From NCBI RefSeq assembly GCF_038806765.1, contig NZ_CP152389.1, positions 1,798,001 to 1,862,000 on the forward strand: DNA of 64,000 nt, written 5' to 3'. The translations under genes were made by a program, and so were the position numbers. The stretch comes from Mucilaginibacter sp. CSA2-8R (GTDB lineage: Bacteria; Bacteroidota; Bacteroidia; Sphingobacteriales; Sphingobacteriaceae). Below the pieces are notes generated by a model. The model was not told the DNA's origin and made no database searches. It saw only the letters and a list, made by a program, of their open reading frames with translations. Each line of letters opens with the position of its first letter. Position 1 is the first letter of the stretch. This document shows positions 13,180 to 22,428 of this stretch, piece after piece.

Positions 13180-14874
13180 ATGAGAAAGCATTCAGCGCTG
13201 CTTATAGCAGCCGCCGGGCTACTGCTTTGCAGTAGCTGCCGCAAAAATCCTATCGGCAACACCGCTCAGGAGCAAGTTCCAGACAAGATTACCCCTAAAG
13301 CAACTAACGTTGTTGTAAACAGTTATGGCGCTTACCAAATTACTAATGTGTCGAGCGGTAAGTGTATGGAAGTGAGCGGGGGCTCATTAAACAACGGCGG
13401 CGGCGTGGGACAGTGGGACTACCTTGCCGGCGGAACTACAGGAGATGTGAATCCCAATTTTAACAATCAGGTATGGCAACTGATTGATCAGGGCAATGGC
13501 TATTATAAAATCATGAATCTTAGAAGCGGCAAATTATTGGGCTCATCATTTCCGGGACCACAATTGTGGCAAAATGTTGATGATGGCTCAGATTTTGAAC
13601 TTTGGCAACTAACTCAGGTTGGTTTCGGCGCCTATAAGATTATTAATAAAGCCAATAATCTGGCTGCTACTAATTCCGGAGGTGCAACAAATAATGGTGC
13701 TCCTATTACCCAGGAAACATTCGCTTCTAACACCACCCAATACTGGGTAATTACACTGGTAAGTGCTGGAGCCTATCGAGATGACGCCGTGGTAAACTTT
13801 TTTCATCGCGGTAAAGTAGCTAATACCACTGTAGCGTTTGACGAAGGCACCAGTATACCACTAACCGATGGTAGGGTGCTGTGGTTTACTCAAGATGCTT
13901 TTAAATCTGATCAGTTAAACAGCAGCAATATGTTCAATTGCGGATCAATATTCTCGGTAAGTAACTCGGCCCTGATACAGCCAAGCAAGTCGAATTTTAA
14001 CAGTGCGGCAACGCCAAATATGATCACCAATAATTCTACCAAAGCATTGGAGGTATTTGCTCCGCCAGCCAGCAACGCCTGGAGCTGGCCGTCAGCTGGT
14101 ATCGAAATTGGCTCGCATGTTTATGTACAAAGTACTGAAGGTGTCTATGGTGGTAATATATTAAATCAATATTTATATGATTTAACAGAAAATAGCGGTA
14201 CTAATTGGGGAACCGCTCAAAAATTATCGGTACCTGGCATGACTAACCAAAATTTGGCTACCGGCAATCCTTGGATTTCATGGGTGTTGGGTATGGTTAA
14301 GCCCGGCGACGGCTATGTTTACGTTTTTGGCGGCTATAATGCCAATTGTGGAAGTTTTTGTTTTAGTACCGATGTGTATGCTGCGCGTTTTCCAGCTAAT
14401 AACTCTAGTGTAACTAATTGGACCTATTGGAACGGTACCAGCTTTGTAGCCAATATTCCGGTAAGTAGTATGCAAAAAATAGGTAGCGGTTATGCCAATA
14501 ACGGTTCCGTTTATGTATCATATGTTAATGGTAAATACGTGCTGATGAGTTTGGATAACGGCTTTATTAGCTGCGACGGTAGTCACAACATCTACATGGC
14601 GGTATCAGCAAATCCGTTTATTGCCGGCAGTCAAAATACTTTCAGTTCAGCAAAAGCAGTATTTAGCATTCCTGATATGTTTGCCGGGCACATTGCTAAA
14701 TTTTATACTCCGGCTATTCATCCTGAGTTTAACAACGGGCGCAATGAACTTTTAGTTACTTATTGTTTAAATTATTCGCAGTGCGGTCAGGATGCTTGCC
14801 AAAACAACAACGTTGACCCTAATTATTACCAGGTTAAAGGAGTAAGGGTTCCATACTCATTAATAGGCCTATAA
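13180..14874 (+). CDS. Ricin-B lectin / DUF4185-DUF5005-like propeller lipoprotein
   Basis: 564-residue predicted lipoprotein with lipobox LCSSC (Cys20), so probably outer-membrane anchored. Residues about 48-192 form a ricin-type beta-trefoil with three repeats, each ending in a Q/W motif (QVWQL, ELWQL, QYWVI), a carbohydrate-binding fold. The remaining 360 residues contain TDGRVLWFTQDAF and GYVYVFGGY and resemble the five-bladed propeller proteins DUF4185/DUF5005, which are distant relatives of the GH43-type fold. No catalytic residues can be assigned. It shares the propeller signature with the protein at 30262. It carries its own operator and promoter and is followed by a terminator, so it is a single-gene unit of the locus. 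Likely role: surface glycan binding or trimming (inference). Confidence 0.75.
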   Translation: MRKHSALLIAAAGLLLCSSCRKNPIGNTAQEQVPDKITPKATNVVVNSYGAYQITNVSSGKCMEVSGGSLNNGGGVGQWDYLAGGTTGDVNPNFNNQVWQLIDQGNGYYKIMNLRSGKLLGSSFPGPQLWQNVDDGSDFELWQLTQVGFGAYKIINKANNLAATNSGGATNNGAPITQETFASNTTQYWVITLVSAGAYRDDAVVNFFHRGKVANTTVAFDEGTSIPLTDGRVLWFTQDAFKSDQLNSSNMFNCGSIFSVSNSALIQPSKSNFNSAATPNMITNNSTKALEVFAPPASNAWSWPSAGIEIGSHVYVQSTEGVYGGNILNQYLYDLTENSGTNWGTAQKLSVPGMTNQNLATGNPWISWVLGMVKPGDGYVYVFGGYNANCGSFCFSTDVYAARFPANNSSVTNWTYWNGTSFVANIPVSSMQKIGSGYANNGSVYVSYVNGKYVLMSLDNGFISCDGSHNIYMAVSANPFIAGSQNTFSSAKAVFSIPDMFAGHIAKFYTPAIHPEFNNGRNELLVTYCLNYSQCGQDACQNNNVDPNYYQVKGVRVPYSLIGL

Positions 14875-14913
14875 TAGCAATACAGTTTACTTAATTAATC
14901 ATTCTGTAGTAAA

Positions 14914-14948
14914 AGAGGCCGGCACGTAGTGTGCCGGCTTTTTTTTTA
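14914..14948. terminator. Terminator between converging genes
   Basis: GCCGGCAC (14918-14925) and GTGCCGGC (14931-14938) form an 8-bp GC stem with a 5-nt loop, preceded by AAAAGAG and followed by a run of T, suited to work in either direction. Confidence 0.85.
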
Positions 14949-15298
14949 GCAACTGTGACTGTTTCTTTAAGCTATACTTGCTCGGCTGATTTATTGACTT
15001 CAGCAACTGTGCATTTTAAGTGGTTGTTTTGGCTATATTCCACTAAAAGCAATTTTAATCAAGTTTTCAGCATACTATGTGCTATTAGCTAAATTGAGAT
15101 GTTCTCTGCGGTATATAGGTATTAAGGCAGAAACTAAAAGGAGAGTATATAAATAAACTATTTTTTTCGAGAAAGACAAGACTCATATTGTCAAGCTACA
15201 ACGTATGTTTAAAGCTCATTCATTAGCGTTCGTTTAATGAGATGTTACTATGATTTATAAAAACTCAGAAGTAAGATTAAATAAGCATTTTTCAGCCG
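14949..15298. other. Gene-free stretch downstream of two converging genes
   Basis: About 350 nt of AT-rich sequence between the terminator and the stop codon of the GH43 gene. No ORF, repeat or clear structure seen. Confidence 0.5.
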
Positions 15299-16648
15299 TT
15301 ACTGGTAAATATTAAACTCCCAGAGGCCAGCTTGCCTGCCGTTGTTTTGAGCTATTGAAATACGGATGTATCGTGCTTTTACCATCTTTTTGTGTTCAAC
15401 GGGCCACTCGGTCATCCGGGCATTCTGGCCTGTGGCAAATGGCATCCAGTTTTTTTGGTCTTTTGAGTATTCGATGCGGTAATCATAAGCACCCATGATG
15501 TCGTCGAAAATGGGCTCAACGCCTTTGATCGTCGTTGCCTGGCCTAAATCGGCCTGTAAGAAAGCTGCCTGTCCGGCAGGTGCCAGCCACCGGGTGCCAA
15601 AGTTGTGGTCGGTGGCGTTATCAGGCACGTAATCCATGTTTTCCATACCCGATGCCTGCACACTAACCGGCTTGATAACCTTGCGTGTATTTTTATGCTT
15701 TAAGAAAGTGAGTGGTACCCCGGTAGATGTAGGATTAACTTGTTTAATTAACCCTTGAGCATCAAAATCGAGTTTATCAATGCAAACCTGCCGCTGCCCG
15801 TTGCGGTATGGGTAGGTATGTTTTTGGTAAACAATGTAGTACTGACCATTTTTGCAAAACGTAAAATGGTGCCCAGGCCCGCTAACGTGCTTTACGGCAT
15901 CAGATGTTAAGATGGGACTGTTAACCGCCTGCTCAAACGGCCCGGTAGGTGTGTTGCCAATGGCATATCGTACCTTATAGCTATCGTTAAAGTACACCCC
16001 GTCAGAGTACATGAGATAATATTTATGGTTGCGCTTTAACATGTGTGGGCCCTCAAAGTAGCCTTTGGGGGTAACGGCCTGCGGAGCGTCTTTAAACGAG
16101 GCCATGTCTTTGTTAAGGACGCCCACAGCGCAAACCGCATCTTTAAAGTCCCAGCCGCTGCCCCAATATAAATAAGCCTGCCCATCGTCATCAATAAAGC
16201 AATCGGCATCAATACTGTGTATTTTATCCCAGTACTGGCGATCTTTTATAAAAGCACCGTCGCCTAAAATATTATGAAAAGGGCCTAAAGGGTGATTGGA
16301 CACACCAGCATATATTTGATGATTAACTGTGGTATACAAATAAAATTGTCCGTTGGTACCTTGCCTCACAGCGGGTGCCCAAACATCAGGCAGGTGCATA
16401 GCTGTTGGCCAGTTTAATAAAGTTAGCTTCCAATTTACCATATCTGCCGACCGCCATACCGAGCCTACATTGGCTGCGGTTGCGTAGATATATACCGTAT
16501 CCTGATAAAACAAGACACACGGATCGGCAAAATCACCGGGCAGAATAGGGTTACCCGAATAACTAACCTGGGCATGAGATTGCGCTTTACACAGGTTTGT
16601 AAATAAGGTACTGGCCAGTAGAAAGTAGATAATAAGCTTAAAGGGCAT
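15299..16648 (-). CDS. Secreted GH43 glycosidase with C-terminal discoidin (F5/8C) domain
   Basis: 449 residues with a signal peptide ending near KAQS (residue 24). The catalytic five-bladed propeller covers about 30-320 and shows the GH43 triad: Asp42 in FADPC (general base), Asp147 in SIDADCFIDDDG (pKa modulator) and Glu199 in YFEGPHM (general acid). Residues about 325-449 look like an F5/8 type C (CBM32-like) domain (DYVPDNATDHNFGTRWLAP, RYIRISIAQN). GH43 enzymes remove alpha-L-arabinofuranose, beta-xylose or beta-galactose. The specificity is not readable here. The gene is divergent from the TonB receptor, with an imperfect operator half-site at 16755-16768 in the shared region. If the locus attacks a xylose-decorated mannan, this would be the candidate xylosidase (inference). 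Confidence 0.88.
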   Translation of the reverse strand: MPFKLIIYFLLASTLFTNLCKAQSHAQVSYSGNPILPGDFADPCVLFYQDTVYIYATAANVGSVWRSADMVNWKLTLLNWPTAMHLPDVWAPAVRQGTNGQFYLYTTVNHQIYAGVSNHPLGPFHNILGDGAFIKDRQYWDKIHSIDADCFIDDDGQAYLYWGSGWDFKDAVCAVGVLNKDMASFKDAPQAVTPKGYFEGPHMLKRNHKYYLMYSDGVYFNDSYKVRYAIGNTPTGPFEQAVNSPILTSDAVKHVSGPGHHFTFCKNGQYYIVYQKHTYPYRNGQRQVCIDKLDFDAQGLIKQVNPTSTGVPLTFLKHKNTRKVIKPVSVQASGMENMDYVPDNATDHNFGTRWLAPAGQAAFLQADLGQATTIKGVEPIFDDIMGAYDYRIEYSKDQKNWMPFATGQNARMTEWPVEHKKMVKARYIRISIAQNNGRQAGLWEFNIYQ

Positions 16649-17001
16649 GTAATTAAAAATAGGTGGTTAAATATAGGTAGTCAGGGCTTTAAATGTTTAT
16701 AATTTGAGTTACACGGTAAATACATCATTAAACTTAGCTAAAGTAATAGAAATTGCTAAATCGTTAAAGTTAAATTTACTTTGTAAGTTATGTATAAGGG
16801 TTTTTAGACTTAAGAATAAGATTGATGCTATTCTGCCTTAAGTAGTAATAAACAACAGATAAGCGGTTAATACACGTTTTTATCCAAGAAATTCGCTAAA
16901 ATATTATTGTCCACAATGTTTTAGTGTAATGCAGATCATTTTACTGGCTTTGTATGTATTGGGAAATTCAAGTTTTCATCTTAGAAATACTCTTTTATAA
17001 A
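16649..17001. other. Divergent intergenic region, GH43 / TonB receptor
   Basis: Contains the promoters for both directions. At 16755-16768 lies GCTAAATCGTTAAA, a weak copy of the operator with one good half-site, suitably placed for the minus-strand GH43 gene. The stronger operator for the receptor starts at 17002. Confidence 0.5.
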
Positions 17002-17015
17002 TTAATCGATTTAGC
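17002..17015. promoter_or_regulatory. LacI-type operator 2
   Basis: TTAATCGATTTAGC keeps the central TCGA and one full half-site. It lies 70 bp upstream of the TonB receptor ATG at 17085. A TAGTTTTG -7-like element follows at 17056-17063. Confidence 0.65.
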
Positions 17016-17084
17016 TTTATTATCTTATGTTAATTTTACCCTGAAAGGTTGATTGTAGTTTTGCTGCTAACAGCATTACACACA

Positions 17085-19322
17085 ATGACCAAGACCTATA
17101 CCATTAGATTTAAATACTTATCTGATATCAAACGCAATTATACATTTTTGAACAAATTGGTGTTAATTTATTTACTGCTGCTTTTGTGTTTACCTCATTT
17201 ATTGTTTTCGCAAACTGCTGATAAGCAATTTATTATAAAAGGGCATGTTCGCTCATCCAAAGTTGCTTCAATTAATGGAGCTACAGTAAAAATCAAATCG
17301 TCAAACGACGGTGCGTCCACTGATAGTTTAGGTGATTTTAGTTTTAAAACCCGGCTCGTGGGCAAGCATTGGGTTGTATTTTCTTCTGTTGGGTATAAAG
17401 CCGATAGTGTGTTGGTTTTTATTAAAGGAGATAGTATAATTTTAAACAGGCAACTTAGCGAATATGGGCACGACATTGCGGCCGTAACGGTTACTTTTCG
17501 CCGAAACCGGATTGATGATGTAAAGCGGGAATACGCATTAAATGATTTAGATGCAGTAACCACACCAGGTGCTGTAGCTGATGTAGTTGCCGCACTCCGT
17601 ACAATGCCAGGCGCGTCTCCAGCCGGTAACGAAACCGGCTTATTTGTACACGGAGGTACCGCAAGAGAAACACAAGCCTTTTTTGACGGTTTGCTGGTTA
17701 AAAATCCTTTTGGCAGCCGGTTGCCTGATGTGGCGAGCCGTAGCCGCTTTTCGGCTTTTCTGTTTAAAGAAACAGCTTTTAGCACGGCAGGTTACTCAGT
17801 ACAGTACGGACAGGCGCTATCATCTGCCTTATCTTTAGAAACTAAGGGGTTAGCTAACAAAACGTCTAACGAATTTTCCATTACATCATTGGGCGGTGGG
17901 GCTGCCCATACGCAGCGTTTTAAAAATAGCTCCTTAACTGTTGGTGCCAATTATTACAATTTTACCTTTAATAATAACGCTTTTGGGCATCTTATTCCCT
18001 GGGTTAAAGATCCAAGCCAGGTACAAACCTCATTACAATACAAAACGCAAACTTCAAAAACAGGTATGTTAAAAGCTTACGCAGATTACAGCAGTACGCG
18101 TTTGTCATTTAACATAATTAATCCTAACACCCTTACTAATGACTTGCTCACCAACACCAACAATAATATTTATATCAACACCAATTATCAGGATTATCTG
18201 GGTTCTGCATGGAAGGTATACACCGGCGTTTCCTACAATTACACAGCAGAAAATGGAGAGATCAACCAAACTCCATATAATCAGATTGACAAAGCCTGGC
18301 AGGAAAAAATCACATTTTCGCATTACATCAACCATACATCAGTGCTGATGTTTGGAGTTGAGCAATTTCAAAATTCGAGGGCTGAGGGATACGGCACGTA
18401 TCGTCGCGGATATAATGATGTGCTGTCTGCAGGCTTTTCGGATATTGAATTACCTATCGGCAGAAAGCTTACTTTTAAAGCGGGCGCTCGCTTCGAGTAC
18501 TCTTCTTACCTGAAAAAAGATAACTTTGCGCCACGCACATCTTTAGCTTGGTATCCAAACGCCAAAAACTCATTCATTTTAAACTGGGGAACCTTTCTTC
18601 AAAAACCTGATGATAGCTTTTTATCCCAAACTTCTGCTTTACTGTTCGAAAAGGCTATCAATTATGATCTTGACTACCAGTTAAAAATTGGTGGTAGAAA
18701 CCTGAGGGTGCAACTGTATTACAAAGACTATAAAAACTTAGTTAAAATAGTAACGCCATTATTCTCGGGCTTTCAGGCCTATGGCCCACCGGTTACTATT
18801 AATGAATTTAATAACAGCGGATATGGATATGCAAGAGGCATAGATTTTTTCTGGAGAGATTCACATACCATCAAAGCGGCAGAATTTTATATCGCTTACT
18901 CTTATATCGATACAAAAAGAAACTACATTGATTTCAAGACAGAAACACGTCCGGTGTTTGCACCGGCTCATACCGCCAATCTGGTGGGTAAAAAGTTTGT
19001 TTTTAAGTATAGGGGACAACTTACGGCTACTTATACATTTAGCTCGGGCAGGCCATACTTCAACCCCAATAATCCGGTATTTTTAGGCGACCGTACAGGT
19101 AATAATCAAAACCTGAGCCTCGGGTTTAATTACCTTCCTCACTTTAAAAACAAATTTTCCACATTAAGCTTCTCGGTAACCAACGTTCTGGGCACTAACA
19201 ATATTTATGGTTATCGTTATTCTTATGATGGCTCACATCGCGAGAGTATATTGCCGCCTAATAAACGAGGTTACATGATCAGTTTCCTGATGAATATTGG
19301 TGATGGTTGGTTTAATCATTAA
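17085..19322 (+). CDS. TonB-dependent outer-membrane receptor (non-SusC type)
   Basis: About 745 residues from the ATG at 17085. The upstream TTG at 17049 is discounted because a TAGTTTTG -7 element lies at 17056-17063. After a hydrophobic signal region (LVLIYLLLLLCLPHLLFSQ) comes a carboxypeptidase-regulatory-like domain (IKGHVRSSKVASINGATVKI to about residue 125). A TonB plug follows (VADVVAALRTMPGASPAG, GLFVHGGTARETQAFFDG), then a long beta-barrel. It is clearly shorter than the two SusC proteins (about 1050 residues) and has no SusD beside it. The function would be TonB/ExbBD-driven import of a small ligand across the outer membrane. The ligand is unknown. Because it carries the locus operator I infer an oligosaccharide product rather than iron or vitamin. 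Confidence 0.82.
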   Translation: MTKTYTIRFKYLSDIKRNYTFLNKLVLIYLLLLLCLPHLLFSQTADKQFIIKGHVRSSKVASINGATVKIKSSNDGASTDSLGDFSFKTRLVGKHWVVFSSVGYKADSVLVFIKGDSIILNRQLSEYGHDIAAVTVTFRRNRIDDVKREYALNDLDAVTTPGAVADVVAALRTMPGASPAGNETGLFVHGGTARETQAFFDGLLVKNPFGSRLPDVASRSRFSAFLFKETAFSTAGYSVQYGQALSSALSLETKGLANKTSNEFSITSLGGGAAHTQRFKNSSLTVGANYYNFTFNNNAFGHLIPWVKDPSQVQTSLQYKTQTSKTGMLKAYADYSSTRLSFNIINPNTLTNDLLTNTNNNIYINTNYQDYLGSAWKVYTGVSYNYTAENGEINQTPYNQIDKAWQEKITFSHYINHTSVLMFGVEQFQNSRAEGYGTYRRGYNDVLSAGFSDIELPIGRKLTFKAGARFEYSSYLKKDNFAPRTSLAWYPNAKNSFILNWGTFLQKPDDSFLSQTSALLFEKAINYDLDYQLKIGGRNLRVQLYYKDYKNLVKIVTPLFSGFQAYGPPVTINEFNNSGYGYARGIDFFWRDSHTIKAAEFYIAYSYIDTKRNYIDFKTETRPVFAPAHTANLVGKKFVFKYRGQLTATYTFSSGRPYFNPNNPVFLGDRTGNNQNLSLGFNYLPHFKNKFSTLSFSVTNVLGTNNIYGYRYSYDGSHRESILPPNKRGYMISFLMNIGDGWFNH

Positions 19323-19642
19323 TTCAACTTACGCAGACGGTGATGAAAAGCGAGTTCTATTCAGTGCGTTAATGTTTTAATCTTACCTGTTATCTGCATT
19401 ACACTTTAGCCTATGATTTTGTAACGCAGCCGGCATTTATATCTTATAGGCATCAAATTAATTAGCTGAAATAGCAGTTTAAAGCAACTATCATCTACGC
19501 TTTATTCTATTATTTACGACAATCTTTTTATAAGAGAGCCATGCCTGTGGTTTTATTTGCTTGGATGTTTTTGAGCATCTGGCTTAAAGAAAATAAGAAC
19601 CAAAGTTTAAACGCACGGACATTTATAAAAAATGAAAAATAA
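19323..19642. other. Gene-free stretch upstream of first GH2
   Basis: About 320 nt of AT-rich sequence after the receptor gene. No terminator with a convincing stem and no ORF. The operator and promoter of the next gene follow at its 3' edge. Confidence 0.5.
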
Positions 19643-19657
19643 ATAAATCGATTTAGC
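19643..19657. promoter_or_regulatory. LacI-type operator 3
   Basis: ATAAATCGATTTAGC, with 12 bp of perfect dyad (TAAATCGATTTA). It lies 19 bp upstream of the -7 element of the GH2 gene, so it covers the -33 region. Confidence 0.8.
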
Positions 19658-19676
19658 TTTTTTGCTTGCAATAGTT

Positions 19677-19684
19677 TAGCTTTG
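19677..19684 (+). promoter_or_regulatory. -7 promoter element of GH2 gene
   Basis: TAGCTTTG matches TAnnTTTG. It overlaps a possible TTG start at 19682 and so argues for the ATG at 19706 as the true start. Confidence 0.55.
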
Positions 19685-19705
19685 TTAAGCAATCAGCAAC
19701 CAATT

Positions 19706-22354
19706 ATGTGTCGGTATTTCGGGGTCTCGCTTTTTTTTGTCGCATTATTATGCTTAAACATGGTTTATTCTCAAAATATTGAGCATTTGAATACATGGAA
19801 GCTAATTCCTCAATCATCAGTTCCGGATGGTCCAGCTGCTGTCAGTTCACCAAATTTTAAAACTCAAAAATGGGTTAAGGCTATTGTACCCGGAACCACA
19901 TTTTATGCTCACGTTTTAGCAGGGAAAGAAAAAGATCCTGATTACGGTGATAACATTTATAAAGTTGATAAATCTAAATACTACCGGCCTTTTTGGTACA
20001 GAGCTGAGTTTCCGAAAAGGAAGTTGAGTAAGAGCCAGCGATTGTGGATTAATTTTAATGGCGTCAACAAGATAGCCGAAATTTACATTAACGGGCATCG
20101 TTTAGGTCGAATGGCTGGGTTGATGGACCGGGAACGTTATGACGTAACAAGCTACTTGAACAACTCAGGGTCAAACGCTATTGCCGTTTTAGTAACGCCA
20201 CCTATTTATGATAAAGAAAATCATCATACCCTGGTTAACCACGAAAGCCCTACCTATCTGGCCAGTGCCGGTTGGGATTGGATGCCGGCAGTGCCGGGGA
20301 TTAACAGCGGTATAACCGGTGATGTAACTCTTACCACTACCGGCCCTGTAAGAGTTGATGATCCCTGGATACAAACAGAATTACCTAATCATCACCTGGC
20401 AAACATTGCGGTTAGTGCAGATTTGTTTAACGCTGCTTCAGCACCAATAAAGGGCTTTGTTAAAGTGCTTATTAATCCGGGTAATATTACTATTAAAGGA
20501 CCTGTTTTAACGCTGCCTGCAAAGGCGGCGCGTAACGTTAGGTTTGATAAAACTCAATTTGGGCAATTGAGTGTAAAACAGCCTAAACTTTGGTGGCCTA
20601 ATGGTTACGGCAAACAGCCATTATATAGTTGTACCGTAAGTTTCGAAACTGCGGCATCTGTATCTGCAGCAGTCACTAAAAAATTTGGCATCAGAAAGGT
20701 AACGGCCGACTCTACAGAATTGAATGGTCCGTGGAAGGTATACGTAAATGATGTACCTGTGTTTCTTAAGGGCGGTAATTGGGGAATGTCTGATTATATG
20801 CTTAAAACCCGAGGTAAAGATTATGAAACACGAATACGCTTACACAAAGCAATGAATTATAACATCATTCGAAACTGGACAGGAGAGGTTACTGATGATG
20901 AGTTTTATGATTACTGTGATCAGTATGGGCTGATGGTTTGGGATGATTTTTGGCTGCACAATTTTGACTCTGTTGACAGCTTAGATATTTTTAAACGTAA
21001 TGTAGTACAAAAAGTAAAACGGCTGAGAAATCATCCTTGTATTACTGTATGGTGCGGCGCTAATGAGGGCATACCAGGCGGGCCGGTAAATGGACCGATC
21101 AGTCAAAGCATTGTAGCTGCCTTAAAAAATGAAGATGCCAACAGCAGACTCTACTTTCCGCGATCTAACGCAGGAGTAACTGTTCCGCCGTTCTCATTGC
21201 GTGGGGGGAGTCACAATTTATCAGGCAGTGGCGTTTGGAACAACCTTGACCCTAAGACTTACTTCACTGATCCGCATGATATGTATTTGTTTTCAAACAA
21301 TACATACGGTTTGCGAAGCGAACTGGGAACGGCCACTTTTGTAAATATTGAAAGCTTTAAAAAGTTTATGCCCAAGGCGTATTGGGTTGCTCCGACTGCG
21401 GAAGATATGAGCAGTACCACCAACATGTGGGCCAGACATTTTTTTTGCAGTAATGGCGATTTAGGAGGTGGCGCCAATCCGGTGCAATACATTACTGACA
21501 TTAACACCAGGTATGGCAAAGCAGCCTCGCTGGAGGATTTTTGCAAAAAGGCACAGTTAATGAATGTGGAAACCATGAAAGCCATGTATGAGGCCTGGAA
21601 CGACCATTTATTTAAAGATGCTACTGGTCTTATTATATGGATGAGCCAACCCGCTTACCCAACCATGATTTGGCAAACCTACGATTATTACTTTGACCTT
21701 ACCGGCTCCTATTTCGCTGCAAAAGCAGCCTGCGAGCCAATACACATTCAATGGAACGCTGCTAATAATTCAGTAAAAGTAATTAACACCATGCCGTATC
21801 AGCTCAATAATATGACAGCACAAATGGAAGTTTATAACACTGACGGTACACTGGTCAAAGGCTATACACAGGTAAAAAAGTTAAATGTAACACCGGCCAC
21901 TGCTCAGGAAGTTTTTGAGGCATTTGATAAGACAGTCAGCTCTGCACCACTCTCTGCCGTACATTTTCTAAAGCTTAAGTTATCGGATGCTAATGGTAAG
22001 TTGATGTCCGAAAACTTGTACTGGGTAGGCAATACTTATTTAAATTATCAATCGCTTAATCATTTACCTTCTGTAGCAAACAGACTTGAAGTAAGTAGCC
22101 CGCAGATAACAATGGCTGCTAATGGTGTAGATAAAGTGCTGACCTACGCTATAAAAAACACATCGAAACAAACGGCAGCAATAGGTATACGTGCACAACT
22201 TAAAAATAAAAACGGCGAACAAATATTGCCTGCCTTATTTACTGACGGTTATTTCTCATTGATGCAAGGGGAGGCTAAGACTTTACAAGTTGAGGTTGAT
22301 CCGAAATTGCTGGGTAAAGGTTATCATCTTGACTTGAAGGCTTTTAATAATTGA
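19706..22354 (+). CDS. Secreted GH2 beta-mannosidase / exo-beta-glucosaminidase-type enzyme (copy A)
   Basis: About 882 residues with a signal peptide (FFVALLCLNMVYSQ). Domains in order: GH2 sugar-binding jelly roll, Ig-like domain, TIM barrel (from about residue 330), and C-terminal Ig-like domains. The acid/base Glu454 lies in WCGANEG and the probable nucleophile Glu539 in RSELGTATF. DDFWL, typical of the plant endo-beta-mannosidase and exo-glucosaminidase branch of GH2, is present. The branch cleaves Man-beta-1,4-GlcNAc in N-glycan cores or beta-glucosaminides. It is a retaining hydrolase, probably periplasmic or surface. Very similar to the GH2 at 60567 and more distantly to that at 26843-29791. 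Preceded by its own operator, and followed after 74 nt by an SGNH esterase. Exact substrate is inferred. Confidence 0.88.
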   Translation: MCRYFGVSLFFVALLCLNMVYSQNIEHLNTWKLIPQSSVPDGPAAVSSPNFKTQKWVKAIVPGTTFYAHVLAGKEKDPDYGDNIYKVDKSKYYRPFWYRAEFPKRKLSKSQRLWINFNGVNKIAEIYINGHRLGRMAGLMDRERYDVTSYLNNSGSNAIAVLVTPPIYDKENHHTLVNHESPTYLASAGWDWMPAVPGINSGITGDVTLTTTGPVRVDDPWIQTELPNHHLANIAVSADLFNAASAPIKGFVKVLINPGNITIKGPVLTLPAKAARNVRFDKTQFGQLSVKQPKLWWPNGYGKQPLYSCTVSFETAASVSAAVTKKFGIRKVTADSTELNGPWKVYVNDVPVFLKGGNWGMSDYMLKTRGKDYETRIRLHKAMNYNIIRNWTGEVTDDEFYDYCDQYGLMVWDDFWLHNFDSVDSLDIFKRNVVQKVKRLRNHPCITVWCGANEGIPGGPVNGPISQSIVAALKNEDANSRLYFPRSNAGVTVPPFSLRGGSHNLSGSGVWNNLDPKTYFTDPHDMYLFSNNTYGLRSELGTATFVNIESFKKFMPKAYWVAPTAEDMSSTTNMWARHFFCSNGDLGGGANPVQYITDINTRYGKAASLEDFCKKAQLMNVETMKAMYEAWNDHLFKDATGLIIWMSQPAYPTMIWQTYDYYFDLTGSYFAAKAACEPIHIQWNAANNSVKVINTMPYQLNNMTAQMEVYNTDGTLVKGYTQVKKLNVTPATAQEVFEAFDKTVSSAPLSAVHFLKLKLSDANGKLMSENLYWVGNTYLNYQSLNHLPSVANRLEVSSPQITMAANGVDKVLTYAIKNTSKQTAAIGIRAQLKNKNGEQILPALFTDGYFSLMQGEAKTLQVEVDPKLLGKGYHLDLKAFNN

Positions 22355-22398
22355 AAATTGAGCTCCTGCTCATTAAAAATAATTTAGCAATTTCTCTA

Positions 22399-22411
22399 TA
22401 AACCGATTTTA
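22399..22411. promoter_or_regulatory. LacI-type operator 4
   Basis: TAAACCGATTTTA, a C-for-T variant of the palindrome, only 17 bp upstream of the ATG of the SGNH esterase gene. This position suggests a roadblock or a start-proximal operator. Confidence 0.55.
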
Positions 22412-22428
22412 AACCACTTTAAATAATT

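Noticed and set aside
17195..17785. 196-codon frame on the minus strand
   Set aside because: It is antisense to the TonB receptor, whose domains are all accounted for on the plus strand.
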